From NCBI GenBank assembly GCA_039602395.1, contig JBCNJP010000025.1, forward strand, positions 54,038,555-54,102,554: a DNA stretch of 64,000 nt, read 5' to 3'. The notes below the pieces were generated by a model. It made no database searches. It saw only the letters and a program-made list of their open reading frames with translations, and was not told the DNA's origin. Positions 1-11,405 of this stretch are shown here, one piece after another. How positions within the stretch are numbered: the first letter of the stretch is position 1; every line of letters begins with the position of its first letter. This DNA is from Deinandra increscens subsp. villosa. Its lineage: Eukaryota; Streptophyta; Magnoliopsida; Asterales; Asteraceae. The translations under genes were made by a program, and so were the position numbers.

Positions 1-790
1 TCAACATTTTCCATTCCTCTTTAGCTTTGGACAGTCCCTCTTGAGATGTCCCATTCGACCACACTTAAAGCATCCTGACTAGTTTCCTTGGTTACCTTGC
101 CCATTTTCCCTTTGTTTCTACAATCTTCTGCTTTGTGCCCACCTTTTCGCACTGCGGCACTTTATGATGTCACAGTTTCCCTCGTGATGAAAGCCACACT
201 TGTCACATTTAAGCAGAGTTCCATGATATCTACTAGCAACATCACTCAAACCCCGACTGTTCTTTGCCCTTGTTGTTGTCGACCTTCTTGCTTTGGTTTT
301 GACTAAAATCAGACTTGTCTTCACCAGAACCATCCCATTTTCTTTTGTTGCCAGAAGAACCAGACGATGCCTTCCAAGGCTGTAGGGTTCCTTGTTGCAT
401 GGCTTGATCCGTCAACCTATGAGCGAGATGAATTGTCTCTCTGATGTTTGTAGGATTCCTAGAAGTCACCAAACTTAAATTTGGGGTACCAATTCATCGA
501 TTAACCGCTCTATCCTTCTGAATGGTGGTCAACCATTGTGGGGCACAATAGGGTCAGCTCATTCGATCGGGTAGTATACACTTCAATTTTTTATCCCTCC
601 ATTTTTAGATTTCTGAATTCCAGTTCGAGCTTCTTAATTTCCCTTCGTGGACATATTCCTCCACTAGCATGCGGGTAAACTCAGCCCATGGTAATGCGTT
701 CGCAGCTGTTAATCCCAAAACTTGAACTTGAGTATTCCACCATGTTAATGCCACTCCCTAGAATGTTCCCGTGGCATACTTGATGTATGA
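1..790 (-). pseudogene. Ty3/gypsy gag relic (Tekay-like)
   Basis: Read on the minus strand from about 790 towards 1, this is the Gag of a Ty3 retrotransposon, the structural protein that packages element RNA. The retrotransposon Gag core is recognisable near 780-650 (ALTWWNTQVQVLGL, then ALPWAEFTRMLVEEY). A helix containing ETIHLAHRLTDQAMQQGTL follows near 460-380, then a basic stretch and CDKCGFHHEGNC near 190. A canonical CCHC knuckle, CFKCGRMGHLKRDC, lies near 73-30 and ends shortly after at a stop. Several stops and frame changes interrupt the reading (the N-terminal half is not one ORF), so it is dead. The window edge cuts off whatever followed. The Tekay assignment rests on resemblance only. 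Confidence 0.75.
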
Positions 791-2460
791 AATATAGTCT
801 ATGAAGTCAGACAAGCTTTAAAATGATAAATCCCAAGTGACTACAACACGCTCTGAGCAAGTATACACATCGAATGCAGCATAGTATCGGTAAATATAGA
901 GTATCAATTCAAAGATGCGTAAAGTAGGCTCTCGATATAAGGACTTTGTTAATATTTGGTCTAACATGATTTTGTGATGAACTACTTGCAACAATTAACA
1001 GAGAAACGATAAAAATAACTAAACAAGCAAGCAACAGAACTAGGAATGAAAATCAATAATGAGACAGACTTCACTCGGATAAGAATCTTCTAAGCATGAA
1101 TCTGACCTCCACTTTGACTAATCAATATGACAACTACCCCGTAAATGATAACTACCAAGGCAACCGAGACTACAGACACATCCTAGTTACTAAGGCAATC
1201 CCAAATAAAAGTTCAGGTAGAAAACTGAATGAAACTGCCTATTTGCCTAGTTGCTTCGGTCAAAGCTAACCAAACACACACGAAACAAGAATCACACTAG
1301 GAAGGTCCTCCTAAGCAGGCCCTATAACGTGAATAATTCTGATTTAAACCTAATAACTTAGGTAATACTAAACACGAAGCGATAAGTCAAAACCTTACGG
1401 TCATAAGTGTTTTAACCTACCAAACAATGTCTAACAACCACCTAATGTGCAAAACGAGTCGGTCAACTCAATTTAAACACAAATACATACAAGATCAGCC
1501 CTAAATTCGAATCATACAATCATGTAGACGGTCAGCTAATCATGCATTAAGCTAAAACTATAAAAGTCAAAGATCAACAATGAGGAATTTAACAAATTGG
1601 TTGAAGTTTTCCAACCCGCATCAAATTGCCCACATCATATGATTCAAACAGAAGCTAACAATGCATATATGATCATTAAAAGTATCCAGTTCAGAAAATA
1701 AAAGTCAATTACATCAAGTTATATTGAAAAGTTAAACATAAAAGTCAAATCATGCTTAAAATTATCAAATCCAAGTGATAATAGAAGATCTAGCCACTAA
1801 CCATCATCAAAACAGTTAAAAATATAATCTTTAACATGTTTAACAATTAGAAATCAAATTAAACATGCGAAATCAAGCCTCTAATGGAGAAAAGGAACCA
1901 AAGGCTCTTGAATCTTAAAATCTAACCCTCCAAAGCTCTAATCTTGATCCCCCAATGCTCCTTGATCTCCAAAATGTGTAAAATGACGATTTCCAGTGAA
2001 AAGATGTGGGTTCCTCTGATGATGACAGCTCAAAATGCTTAAATAGGGGTTTAGTAGGGTTTTGGCACCTGGTGGCTGATGTGGACCGCGAGCTATGTGT
2101 GGACGAGAATACATGCGGTCAGTTGTTCCGCCTAAAAATTTTCCGATGACACAAACATGCAAACCGTGAGAAATATGCAAGATGGATATCATGCGATCCG
2201 CATCGACCCAAAATTCAGAAAAAACATAAAATCTTCTATCTCTTCAAATCCGCTCACCACCAAGCCTCCAGCTTCCATGTTTCCAACCAAAATAAACAAA
2301 TGGCCCAATCATAACCTGATTTTACAAATTTCACAATTAAGTACCAAAATCCAACGACACTTAATCAAAACTCAGTTAAAAACGTGGGAATTCGATAATA
2401 TAAATATATCCAAAATGAAACGCATCAAATATCCCCACACTTAGCCCTTTTTCGCCTCTG
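791..2460. other. Non-coding retroelement debris
   Basis: No ORF with recognisable content. The sequence is A/T-rich. Around 2040-2215 there is a cluster of CG-bearing words (accgcg, gcggtc, ccgcat). It ends at 2425-2455 with a CATCAAATATCCCCAC-type block that resembles the end of the block at 14290-14325. By layout I take it for the untranslated part of an Athila-like element, but no coding domain confirms this. Confidence 0.4.
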
Positions 2461-3361
2461 AAAAAGTCTGCAATGAGATCATAACCGTAAATTTCGACCG
2501 AATTATTCTAAACTAAACCTAACACTAAACTTTACTCACGCGCTAAAGGTGATTACGGTATTTCAGTCCTACTGAAGCCCCTGAACATGCTTTATTAACC
2601 CAACTGCCAAAACTGAAGCCCTTGAACATGCTTTATTCAATTTTTTTACTTTATAATTATGGTCCCACATTTACAACTTCGCAGCTCGGCCTAATCCCAC
2701 CTTAATGCATGAATCAGCACGGCTAAACCGATCCTGATTTTTTCCACCAAAATTGATAAAAAAAAAATCATGACTTAGAAATTATGAAAAATGGAGTGGT
2801 GAATGAACTTTTGAGCTTGAATTGAATTTATTTATTCCTGAACTAGGTCGAACCTCAGCCCGTGGGTACATCCGCCAAGTCGCAATCCCGACGAGTAGTA
2901 CGTAGGCCTCGATCCTCGAGCATAAAATCACCTCACCTCATAATGTATCTCCTGAGTCGCTATCCTAAGAGGAAACACGTAGGCTTAAAGATTTTAGCAC
3001 TTTATTCAATTTTTTTTGTTTTTTAATATAAATATATATTCAATACCAGCTCAATAATGGAGGAAAATGGAGGAAAATGGAGGGATGGGGCACCAGTATT
3101 TCTCGAATTTGTTTTCATAAAAAGATAATAATGAGCCAAGCAATTTCCAAGTCATAAACATTTTAATCAAAAATGGTACCTATCTGCATATTCAACGGTT
3201 TCGGCTCCAATACTACACTAAAGGCGGGAACCCACAATATTTATTATTAATAATTTATTTCAGTAGCGAAATTCGGATTGTTAAGCTTTAAAAAATCAGT
3301 TGGGCCTACCAGCACATCATTATTTAGGCGCGATTTCAAACTTTATAACATTATTTATTTA

Positions 3362-3400
<39 letters not shown>

Positions 3401-3600
3401 ATTATATAATAATATATATACTGGCCAAAATTTTGGTTTTCCAGTCATTTCTCATTATAAAGTAGACAATTTTGAAAAAAATAACAATTTTCTATTTTCT
3501 TTAACCATTCCCCTCCTCACACTTGAATCGGACACCCCCCTGAAAGAACGAGAAAACAATATAAAGCAAAAGGGTAAATTGAACAGGAAACTACCCTGAT
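2461..3600. other. Intergenic sequence, nothing recognisable
   Basis: A/T-rich sequence with homopolymer runs and one CT microsatellite (listed separately). I see no supported gene, RNA or element boundary. Confidence 0.4.
3365..3394. repeat. (TC)15 microsatellite
   Basis: About fifteen uninterrupted TC units in A/T-rich surroundings. The open frame across it only translates the repeat as Leu-Ser. Confidence 0.95.
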
Positions 3601-3604
3601 AGTC

Positions 3605-3930
3605 CAGAGTCGCCGCCATCACCACCAACGATGTCGTCGCCGCCTCCGTCCCTCCGGCCGCCGCCGGTCACCCCTGGTCCTATACCGTTTCTGGTGTGGA
3701 CTAGTTCGTGTTGTCCCGTGTTTTCGATATCCAGCAGGTTTTGGTTATCGTGTCGGGATACAGGTTCAAGTTGTTCAAGGGTTGAGCAAGTGATCAAAGG
3801 ATTTCTATCGGATCCGTTTTCGCATTCAGAGTGTCTCATCTCGGTGCCGTTAAGGTCAATCTCTAAAAACTCTATGGTTGTGTTTTATATATTTATCTGG
3901 ATCACTGGCGTAGAGTACCTAGCTCGTTAG
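3605..3930. other. GC-rich island with overlapping open frames, unidentified
   Basis: This stretch is clearly more GC-rich than its neighbours. It opens with a run of CCG/CCT-type triplets that gives Pro/Ser-rich peptide on the plus strand and Gly/Asp-rich peptide on the minus strand. Both strands stay open for 80-100 codons, as expected of GC-rich sequence, and neither product resembles a family I know. It could be the 5' end of a LINE or a captured gene fragment. No splice structure or second domain supports either. Confidence 0.2.
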
Positions 3931-4053
3931 TAAAAGGTTTTGAACTTTGTCGTTTCTGCATTTAATTATTTTTTATAATCATTTTTCTGATAAACAACAT
4001 TTAATTAAATATAAAATACGATTTTATATTAATTCAAAAAAATTTGTTTTGTC

Positions 4054-4880
4054 CTAAACGAGACAACGATTCCCAACAAAATGTTGTTCCACAGCCACAG
4101 CCTCATTTATATGAACATTAGGAATTTTAGGCCCTTGATTATCTTCTTGGGCAGTAAGAATTCTAATTCTTCTTAACATGTTTGGAAAAGATGGGACAAC
4201 AGGTCCTCCATACTTGTCTTTTATAAATCTCTTGTAAGTACCCGTATTCATACCCCTAGTTGCATAAGTGTCACCACGCTTTACAAGATTCCGATAGAGA
4301 TGGTCCAATATGGCTTGAACAAAATGAGGATACATCACAAATTTTTTGGCCCTTTGGTTGGACGAAGATTGCCAATCATCCATTACATCAGTTGCCTTAA
4401 GAGATTGAATCCGTCCTCAGTAACGAATCCATATACATCATAAGCTGATTCTTCTACGAAGTCATCAGTACCAGATTTACTTGGTGAAAAGCAAGTAGGA
4501 ACATAGTAACGATAAACCTCCAGTTTCTCCAAAGTGTGATTTCAACAGTTATGTTTGCGTGATATCTACATCATAACCATTTTGAGAAGAGTTCCTTGCC
4601 ATAATGCCTTAGAAAATAGCTTCGGGCGAGTGGTATCATTCAAGTTCAACACAGTACGGATATTAGCTTCAGTTATCACCACATCTGTGTTTTGAATCTT
4701 AGATCTTATTATAGAGGAGCCATCATCTAATTGGAAATCTCGAGCGTTGGCCCAAAAAGCAGTTATGATTTTCTTGTAAATAATAGGTTGAATGGTGATG
4801 CCAATAATCCAAATAGATTGCAATAGCAGATCAGTGGCTTCAACGTACTTATGCCCTACAGACCATCTTTTGTTCAGCAC
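4054..4880 (-). pseudogene. Relic of the post-pol extra ORF (same family as E4 aORF)
   Basis: Minus-strand remains of the protein family encoded at 46973-47902. Segment 4880-4566 has FWANARDFQLDDGSS followed by VVITEANIRTVLNL, matching FWFQARVTE...VEIDEAKVRKLLKL in E4. After a frame change near 4520, CFSPSKSGTDDF matches CLSPKKGGFDEL. Segment 4383-4054 resumes with KKFVMYPHFVQAIL, matching the YIYLYARFLTYIL position. Order and spacing agree, so homology is firm although at least one frameshift and internal stops break it. Function is unknown. In Sireviruses an ORF in this position is called env-like, but I see no hydrophobic membrane segment. No matching pol or LTR is visible nearby. Confidence 0.7.
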
Positions 4881-5600
4881 ACAGACTTAATTATGCATTA
4901 GACCAAATTCCAGATTAATTCTTGGAAATACTTCTTGTGGAGGCATATACATAAGGAAAATATCATGATTATATCAAGCTTGATATACACAAATGATTGT
5001 CATGTCACACTAAACTTGTGATAGTGACAAAGCTTTTCAATTGAACACCATAGATACGATGAGAAGTTTAACTGTGCATATACAACTTCAAGACAAGCAG
5101 TAGGTTAACATCACATCACAGTCAAGTCTAAACACATTCGGGTTAGAAAATAAGGAATTTAAACAACTTCAAGAATTAGGAAGACTTGTCATTAATTGGT
5201 AATTAGTCTAATCTTATTGAAAAGTTAGGAAAGATCAAGCACAAAAATTTTGATTTTGACAGTCCTTTTTATTTAAATTTGGCTTAAGAGCATGATTTTA
5301 GCACATTTGAGTTTTAAAAAAAAAGCTATTTGTGACATCAGTGATAATCATTTGAGTTAAGTAAATCAAAAACTCACTTTCGACACAATAAACTCTTCTA
5401 AAAATTTGATTAACTTCAAATCTCCAAAATTGACTTAGTTGGGACAATATCATGAGATAAGCACACAACAGTCACACACACACGGTCGCATAAGGAAAAA
5501 TTCATTTTATATGATCACTAAATCATTTGAAATACTAAACTTTAGCACACATAAGCAATTTGGTATTATAAAATCTCATAAGGTTAAGTATCTTCAATTA
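4881..5600. other. Non-coding flank left of E1
   Basis: A/T-rich with no coding content. It continues after E1 at 11406. Given its position beside the minus-strand relic at 4054-4880, it may be the stretch that preceded that ORF in its parent element. Confidence 0.35.
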
Positions 5601-5956
5601 TGTTGATACATAATCTGTGTGTCGTGTGAAGTATCAAGACAAGACGATGTGAAGATCAAGACAAAGTGTTTCTACCAAAGGAACTACATCCGAACTGCCA
5701 GTTCAGATCAGGGAGAACTGGCAGTTCGCCCAAGGTTCGGCAGATCAACTACATATAGTTGGTTTGTCTTTGTTTTCAGAAGGAGTGGGTGAGGATCTGA
5801 GCTTAAGTATGTGTTTCAATAGTGTTTCTCTGTGTTGATTCTCAGTGTTTCAGTGATTGTAATTGTTCGTCTAAATCAATAAAACAATCATTTTAATTAC
5901 GTTTCTATTCCAAAATAGCTAGATCTAGTAGACGATCCGATGATCACGAACTTTCA
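5601..5956 (+). repeat. E1 5' LTR
   Basis: Starts TGTTGATACA, ends TTTCA. It holds a perfect 13-bp inverted repeat (5691-5703 and 5716-5728) built from CGAACTGCCAGTT, just upstream of a TATA-like ACATATAG near 5750. An AATAAAA signal lies near 5877. Confidence 0.9.
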
Positions 5957-5958
5957 AG

Positions 5959-5970
5959 TGGTATCAGAGC
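5959..5970 (+). promoter_or_regulatory. E1 primer binding site
   Basis: TGGTATCAGAGC, complementary to the 3' end of initiator Met-tRNA, two bases after the LTR end. Standard for plant copia elements. Confidence 0.9.
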
Positions 5971-6179
5971 TTTCTGGTTCATTCTACTGATATGTAGTTG
6001 CTATTTTTGAAACAAAAAGTGTTGTTTTTTAAAAATTTGGAGCGTTTTTACAAGTTTTTGATTGTTTCAGTTGAGAATTTTGTGAAAAATGTGTTCCTAA
6101 ATCATTCCTCATCATTTTTATGTTCTACTACTGAAAATCTCGTTCAAATCTATCCAAATTCAATTTTTTTTTAGTGAAA

Positions 6180-6490
6180 ATGGTTCAGTTCGGCTGAAGA
6201 ACTTATTGTTCGGAATAACCATCATCCGAACTCACGGTTCGGCTCGTCCATAGTCCCAGTTCGTCTAAGTTCGCTCTAGATTCGGTTCAAAGATTATGTT
6301 CGGATAAGGTTCGCTTGCAGTTCGGATAAATTTTTGTTCAGAACAAGTTCGGATACTTTCTCTGTTCGGAAAATACTTCGGTTCGGCTACTTTTCGGGTG
6401 AAATTCTCTGTTCGGGCTCAGTTTGGTTAAACTTCAATTCGGATAAAGATTTTTCTTTTCGGTTCAAGTTCGGCTCAGATTGGGTATTTT
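6180..6490 (+). repeat. E1 leader: dispersed GTTCGG words
   Basis: About fifteen copies of GTTCGG/GTTCGC-like words (some as CCGAAC) spread irregularly over 310 bases between primer site and gag. The same word forms the hairpin arms in the E1 LTR. Spacing is irregular, so this is not a simple tandem repeat. Confidence 0.8.
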
Positions 6491-6688
6491 GAGTTGTTTT
6501 ACGAAAGCTCACGTAACTTGAGAACCGTTAAGAGTTACAAAACCCAATACCCACCAAAACGACCGTCTCGAAGAGATCTACACTTTTACGGCCTAATTTC
6601 TAGTACCCTCCGTTTTGATACCCAAAATCCACTTTTAAGACCTTCGTTTTATAGTTTAAAGTTTTTGGAGCATCATATTTCGGAAAAG

Positions 6689-9193
6689 ATGTCGGATTTC
6701 CAAGCTTTTGCCGCTATGCAAAGTGCGATGCAAACAATGCTAAACTTTAATAATGAAATTGGAACAAGCCAGAAAGTTCCCAAATTGTTGAAGTTGGAGG
6801 ATTATCAAAATTAGAAACAATGATTTCTGCATATATTAGCACGAATGATATCGATTTGTGGATTCCAATTAAGAAGCTTTACACACATCCAACTGATCAA
6901 GGAGATTTCAAAGAAGTTCATACTTTTGACAATGCTGAGAGGAAATTTTATGAACTTGAACAAAAAGCGTTTGGTTATCTTACAATGACATTACCCACCG
7001 AATTACTACATCAATTCAGTACTTGCAAGAAATCGAAACAATTATGGGATGCGTTATCAGCAAGGTGTGAAGGCAACGATCAATACAAGAAAAGTCGGAA
7101 AAAGTGTTGAATAAGGAGTTTGACAACTTTTAATATTATAAAAATGAAAACATTACAGCTCTAGTTTCAAGATTTTCACATCTGATTAGTGAAATGAAAG
7201 TTGTTGGGATAAAGAAAACCGATGAAGAATTGAAAGAGAAGATTATGGAGACATTACCAGAAAATTGGGAAAATTATGTTTGTTACTCACTCATGACAAA
7301 GAATTTTCTACATTATCATTTCATGGGCTCACTGGTAAACTTCATGCTCGGGAAATGGAAATGATAAATTCTAAGAAATCAACTGCTAAATTGCAAAACC
7401 CAAAGTTATATCATGGTGAGAATGCTGCAAGCATAAATGCTAAGGCAAAACGAAGTCTGAGTTCTGCACCACTTACTGCATTTATTGGAAATATTTCTGG
7501 AAGTTCGGATAATAATTCTTCAAGGGGTTGTAGTTTTACGATTCCAGAATCATCAAATCAGAATGTTTTTTCTGTTAAATTAGTTGATGATTGTGCCAAA
7601 TTGATTTTTGTTCTCATTTCATCTTCTTTTTGGATGATTATCAATGATGTCAGTAATGCTCGGTTGACTGAAAAAGATCTTGATGAAATTGATGATGATT
7701 AGTTAAATGATATGGATATAGCTTGGCAATTAGCTAGGTTGCATCAAAAGTCAAAAAGATACTTCAAGAAAACTGGAAGACAACATTTAGGATCAAATGG
7801 AAATTTGGGTTTTCATAAATGCAAGATAAAAGTTACAAATGTTCAAATCTTGGACATTTTGCAAGAGAACGTCAACAATCTCACACTTCCAAAGCTACAA
7901 ATGGTTCTCAATTGTCTTCAAGCAATTCAAATAAAACGGCTTTAACTGTTCAGAATAACGGTACTTATGATTGGGGTAAACAGTTTGATACATCTGCATT
8001 GATTGTTACACATGAGCAAGATGAGTATTATTCTGATTCAAGTTTGTATAAAGCTGTTGAAAATGAAAAATTCGAGTCTAAGATTGAAAGTTTGTTAAAA
8101 GAAAATGAAAGGTTATTGAAAGAAAATGTTTCATTTGAAAAGGAGGTTAAAATGATTACCAAAGTTCTTCAACTGGTAAAGAAAGATTTAGACATATCTC
8201 AAAAGAATGAAAAGGATTTTGGTTGAAGAAAATAAGGAATTACTTAAAGAGGTTCAGAAATGGAAGGATGAAGCAGAAGACGCTGCAAATGATTTTCAGG
8301 TTGATATGGGGAAGTTTTCATCATCATCGAATTCAAGAAGGGTAAAAAGATTGAGAAGAATTCTGAAGTTCCTCAAGTTCCAAAGTTTATGTCTGGTTCA
8401 ACATCGACAGAAAATGAAAAATCAGCTACTTCTAGTGAGAAGATTCGATCTCAACCTTATTTTGATGAGACGATTTTCTATGAACAAATGAATGTGCAAG
8501 AAGTTAAAGATGAATTTTCTCGTTTGGCGAAGAATGGATATAAATCATCAAGTACTAAGGAGAAAGTTTCTGGAAAGAATATTGGATTGGGATTTAAAGC
8601 ACAGAAAAGCTGAGGAGGTTCAAGGTCCAAACTCACAAAATTTGAAGAAAATAAAGATGAAGCAAGTTAAGAAAGAAGTATTCAAAGCTGAGAAGGTTCA
8701 AACCGAAAGGATTTATAAACTCAAGGGTTCGGAACAAATATTTTCGAATAAAGAATTTCGACTTCATTGTGTGGATGCACAAAAGATTTCTGGAGTGTTT
8801 GTGAAAGGTACTGATCCAAAGAACAAGAAGAAACAAGCTACTAAACTTTCTTCTGATGGTTCTACTTCAAAAAGCACAACTTCTAAATGGGTTCATGATC
8901 ATCAACATCAGGTATATGATACATTTTATGATCATTTTGAAGATAGAAATGTTTGTGAAGCTGTGCAGGTATATAAACAATGGGACAAAGCTAGTTGTTT
9001 AGGCTATATTTGTCGTCAAAAGGGACATATGGCAAAAGAGTGTCCACTTCCTGCTGCTTCTAACACAAAAATTCAAAAGGTTTTAGTTTTTGGTAAACCT
9101 GCCAAACAAAGGTTCCTTGATGAACATGGCAGAGTTTATGATGAATTTCAAAGTACATTCTCTAAAAAAAACGTTTTGTTCCAACTCTTCTAA
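6689..9193 (+). pseudogene. E1 gag, degraded
   Basis: The start is the ATG before SDFQAF, aligned with the intact start in E3. Recognisable parts in order: N-terminal copia Gag domain (KLLKLEDY; LWDALSARCEGNDQ near 7050), LMTH-type segment near 7290, first zinc knuckle near 7820-7870, Glu/Lys-rich coiled coil 8040-8330, and second knuckle near 9010. At least six frame changes or stops break it. The first knuckle has lost two ligands (first Cys to Ser, last Cys to Arg: SYKCSNLGHFARER) and the second has lost its first Cys (GYICRQKGHMAKEC), so the product could not bind RNA normally. No pol follows. Confidence 0.85.
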
Positions 9194-9624
9194 AAATTCA
9201 AAATGTAGGTTCTTCGTCACAGTTACATGTGATAGATTCATCAAAAGCTGAATTACCAAAACAACAACAATAATGGAAACCTAATGTGGTTTCTAAGCAA
9301 AATCAGGACACTGGTCCACCAGAAGCATTTCGCTTCGGGTCACTTATGAACTATTAAATTTGACCAGTGTGCGGGTACTTCTAGAAGACATGTCGACGAT
9401 TGAAAAGTTGTTAATGGAGGAGTATTATGTTTTAACTTAAATTTCATGCTATATATTTCTACTCTGAAAGTTTTCTGAAACTTTAAGCTGCAAGGTATCC
9501 GTGTTGGTTGATCAGCTTTCTTTCTTTACATTTCGTTTGTTTTGTTTGAAAAAGAAAATTGACAAAAGCCAAAAATGTGTCTTGTTTTATTATAAAATGA
9601 AAATCCAAAAATAGAGTTTTCATT
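9194..9624 (+). other. E1 vestigial gag/pol junction and start of 3' non-coding region
   Basis: Near 9365-9440 is a block (GTGCGGGTACTTCTAGAAGA onward) also present in E2 and E3. It aligns by position with the gag/pol junction of E4 (TGTGCAGGT), but no pol reading follows. Near 9490 another family-shared block, AGGTATCCGTGTTGG, begins. Confidence 0.55.
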
Positions 9625-9673
9625 TTAAGGGGGAGAATTGCAATTAAGGGGGAGAATTACAAGTAAGGGGGAG
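9625..9673 (+). repeat. E1 internal polypurine-like array
   Basis: Three successive TAAGGGGGAGAATT-type blocks (near 9625, 9645 and 9664) that copy the polypurine tract preceding the 3' LTR. Multiple internal polypurine tracts are a described Sirevirus feature. Confidence 0.75.
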
Positions 9674-10020
9674 TAAATGCATGTTATGGGAATAAGGTGA
9701 ATACATGCAAAATATATAAAATTTTGAGTTGCTGATCATTGGGAAATGATGGTACATTGGCTTACGTATCTGACTCATGGATAGAGTAGATGAAAATGCC
9801 ATATGATCATTGTTTGATGTGCTTGGTAGGCTCGAAAAATCAGAAAGTATTCAGATGAGATATACATTAAATACTAATGCTTGCTTGATCATGTGGATTA
9901 CATCTTGAAGCGTACTTCATGAAAAAAAGAAAGATAAGTGTGAAAAACAAAATGAGAAGTCACTGTGTATACATGTGTTCATTTTTCATAGATTTAAACT
10001 TGTTTGATTTTCTTTATTTT

Positions 10021-10258
10021 CTCAAACGATCGGACTTTCTTTTGTATCGAAAGATCGAACTGGTTGTTGTTCGTTTGAGGTTCTACTTTATTTACTTTGG
10101 TGTTTCGTATAATTCATCGGACTTTCTCTGCGTGTCCACAAGACCGACCTAATCGTTGTTGAATTGTATAATTTCAACTTGTTTTATCTTTCTTATTTTG
10201 TTAAATCCGAGCCCATATCTGCGTATCGAAAGATCGATCTTAAGGTAGACGATTTAAC
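10021..10258 (+). other. E1 triple stem-loop (structured RNA candidate)
   Basis: Three stem-loops: a, 10021-10079 (CTCAAACGA / TCGTTTGAG); b, 10107-10170 (GTATAATTCA / TGAATTGTATA, one bulged G); c, 10200-10258 (GTTAAATC / GATTTAAC). Between the arms of a and b is a near-constant TCGGACTTTCT. Each has an inner mini-hairpin: ATC-GAAA-GAT in a and c, GTC-CACAA-GAC in b. Equivalent trios with different but still complementary arms sit at the same place in E2 and E3. Confidence 0.8.
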
Positions 10259-11040
10259 GTTCTTATTTCTTTTTGCATGGAACACAGTTGACGATATCAT
10301 GAAAACGTTATGCCTTGTGATAATCACAAGTGTAATCACACAAGAAAAAGAAAAATGTTTGAATATGTCTGATAGTGTGGGATACACTGGTCAAAGCAAA
10401 TCTAATCAATACCTTAACATATCCAGATGTTATAAGTATGATTATGTCTGAGTTTAAGATGGACAAATTATACCAGCAATCAGCATATCTTATGTGTTTC
10501 AATTAGTTCAAATTGAAGTGTAGTTCAGTGCGTTATGACCACTATGATCCCGTATAGTGATCTTTCTCATACCAAAACTAGAGTTTGATTTTGTATTGTA
10601 ATTTCATTTCATTTCCAGAAAAGTACAAAAATATTTTCGGTGTGTTTTAGCATAAGTTTGAAAAATCAAAAAGATTTTAGGTTTGTTTTGATATAAACTT
10701 TCTAGAAGCCAAAAAGATTTTGTTTCTGCTTTATTTTCGATCTGATTAACATGGGATACAAATCAAGTTTTCAAAATCATATCCAGTCTTAAAGAGACGT
10801 TTTGCGCCAAGATTATTTAAGATTAAACAGATTGCTAAGTGAAAGAAATGTCACAAATTTAAGTCTTCTGAAGTTGCTGATAAAGAGAGAAACACACTAT
10901 GCATTGTCAAGTATTCAAGATCAAACTACTATCAAGTTGAGGAAGAGTTTGTTTGAAGATATTTTGAATGAATTCTACACTTGAGGGGGAGTTTGATTGA
11001 AGATACAGTTTTGTTATGTTGTTAAAGATACTGCACACGA

Positions 11041-11052
11041 CGAGGGGGAGTT
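11041..11052 (+). promoter_or_regulatory. E1 polypurine tract
   Basis: CGAGGGGGAGTT directly before the 3' LTR start; primer site for plus-strand DNA synthesis. Confidence 0.85.
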
Positions 11053-11405
11053 TGTTGATACATAATATGTGCGTCATGTGAAGTATCAAGACAAGACGAT
11101 GTGAAGATCAAGACAAAGTGTGTCTGCAAATGAACTGCATCCGAACTGCCAGTTTGGATTAGGGCGAACTGGCAGTTCGCCCAGGGTTCGGCAGATTGAC
11201 TATATATAGTTGGTTTGTCTTTGTTTCTAGAAGGAGTGGGTGAGGATCTGAGCTTAAGTGTTTGTTTTCAATAGTATTTCTCTATGTTGATTCTTAGTGT
11301 TTCAGTGAGTGTAATTGTTCATCTAGATCAATAAAACAATCATTTTAATTACATTTCTATTCCAAAATAGCTAGATCGAGACGATCCGATGATCACGAAC
11401 TTTCA
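11053..11405 (+). repeat. E1 3' LTR
   Basis: 353 bp, TGTTGATACA to TTTCA. The 13-bp hairpin arms (11142-11154 and 11167-11179) are identical to those of the 5' LTR, while the 12-base loop differs at about four positions. Confidence 0.9.

Larger units (their letters stand above)
5601..11405 (+). mobile_element. E1: gag-only copia-type LTR retrotransposon
   Basis: A 5.8-kb element bounded by two similar LTRs beginning TGTTGATACA and ending CTTTCA. It has a Met-tRNA primer site right after the 5' LTR and a GAGGGGGAG polypurine tract right before the 3' LTR. Flanks AATTA and AGTTA look like a 5-bp target duplication with one change. Internally there is a word-rich leader (6180-6490), a degraded gag (6689-9193) and 1.85 kb of non-coding sequence holding three stem-loops. 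There is no trace of protease, integrase, RT or RNase H. By eye the LTRs differ at roughly 26 of about 353 positions, the oldest of the LTR pairs compared here. It belongs to one family with E2 and E3. Confidence 0.9.

Noticed and set aside
3591..3930. Plus- and minus-strand protein genes in the GC-rich island
   Set aside because: Open frames on both strands follow from base composition; no recognisable domain or homologous copy in the window.
10193..10502. Overlapping short ORFs on both strands around the E1 stem-loops
   Set aside because: They are not conserved in E2 or E3, and opposite-strand frames are expected from inverted repeats.
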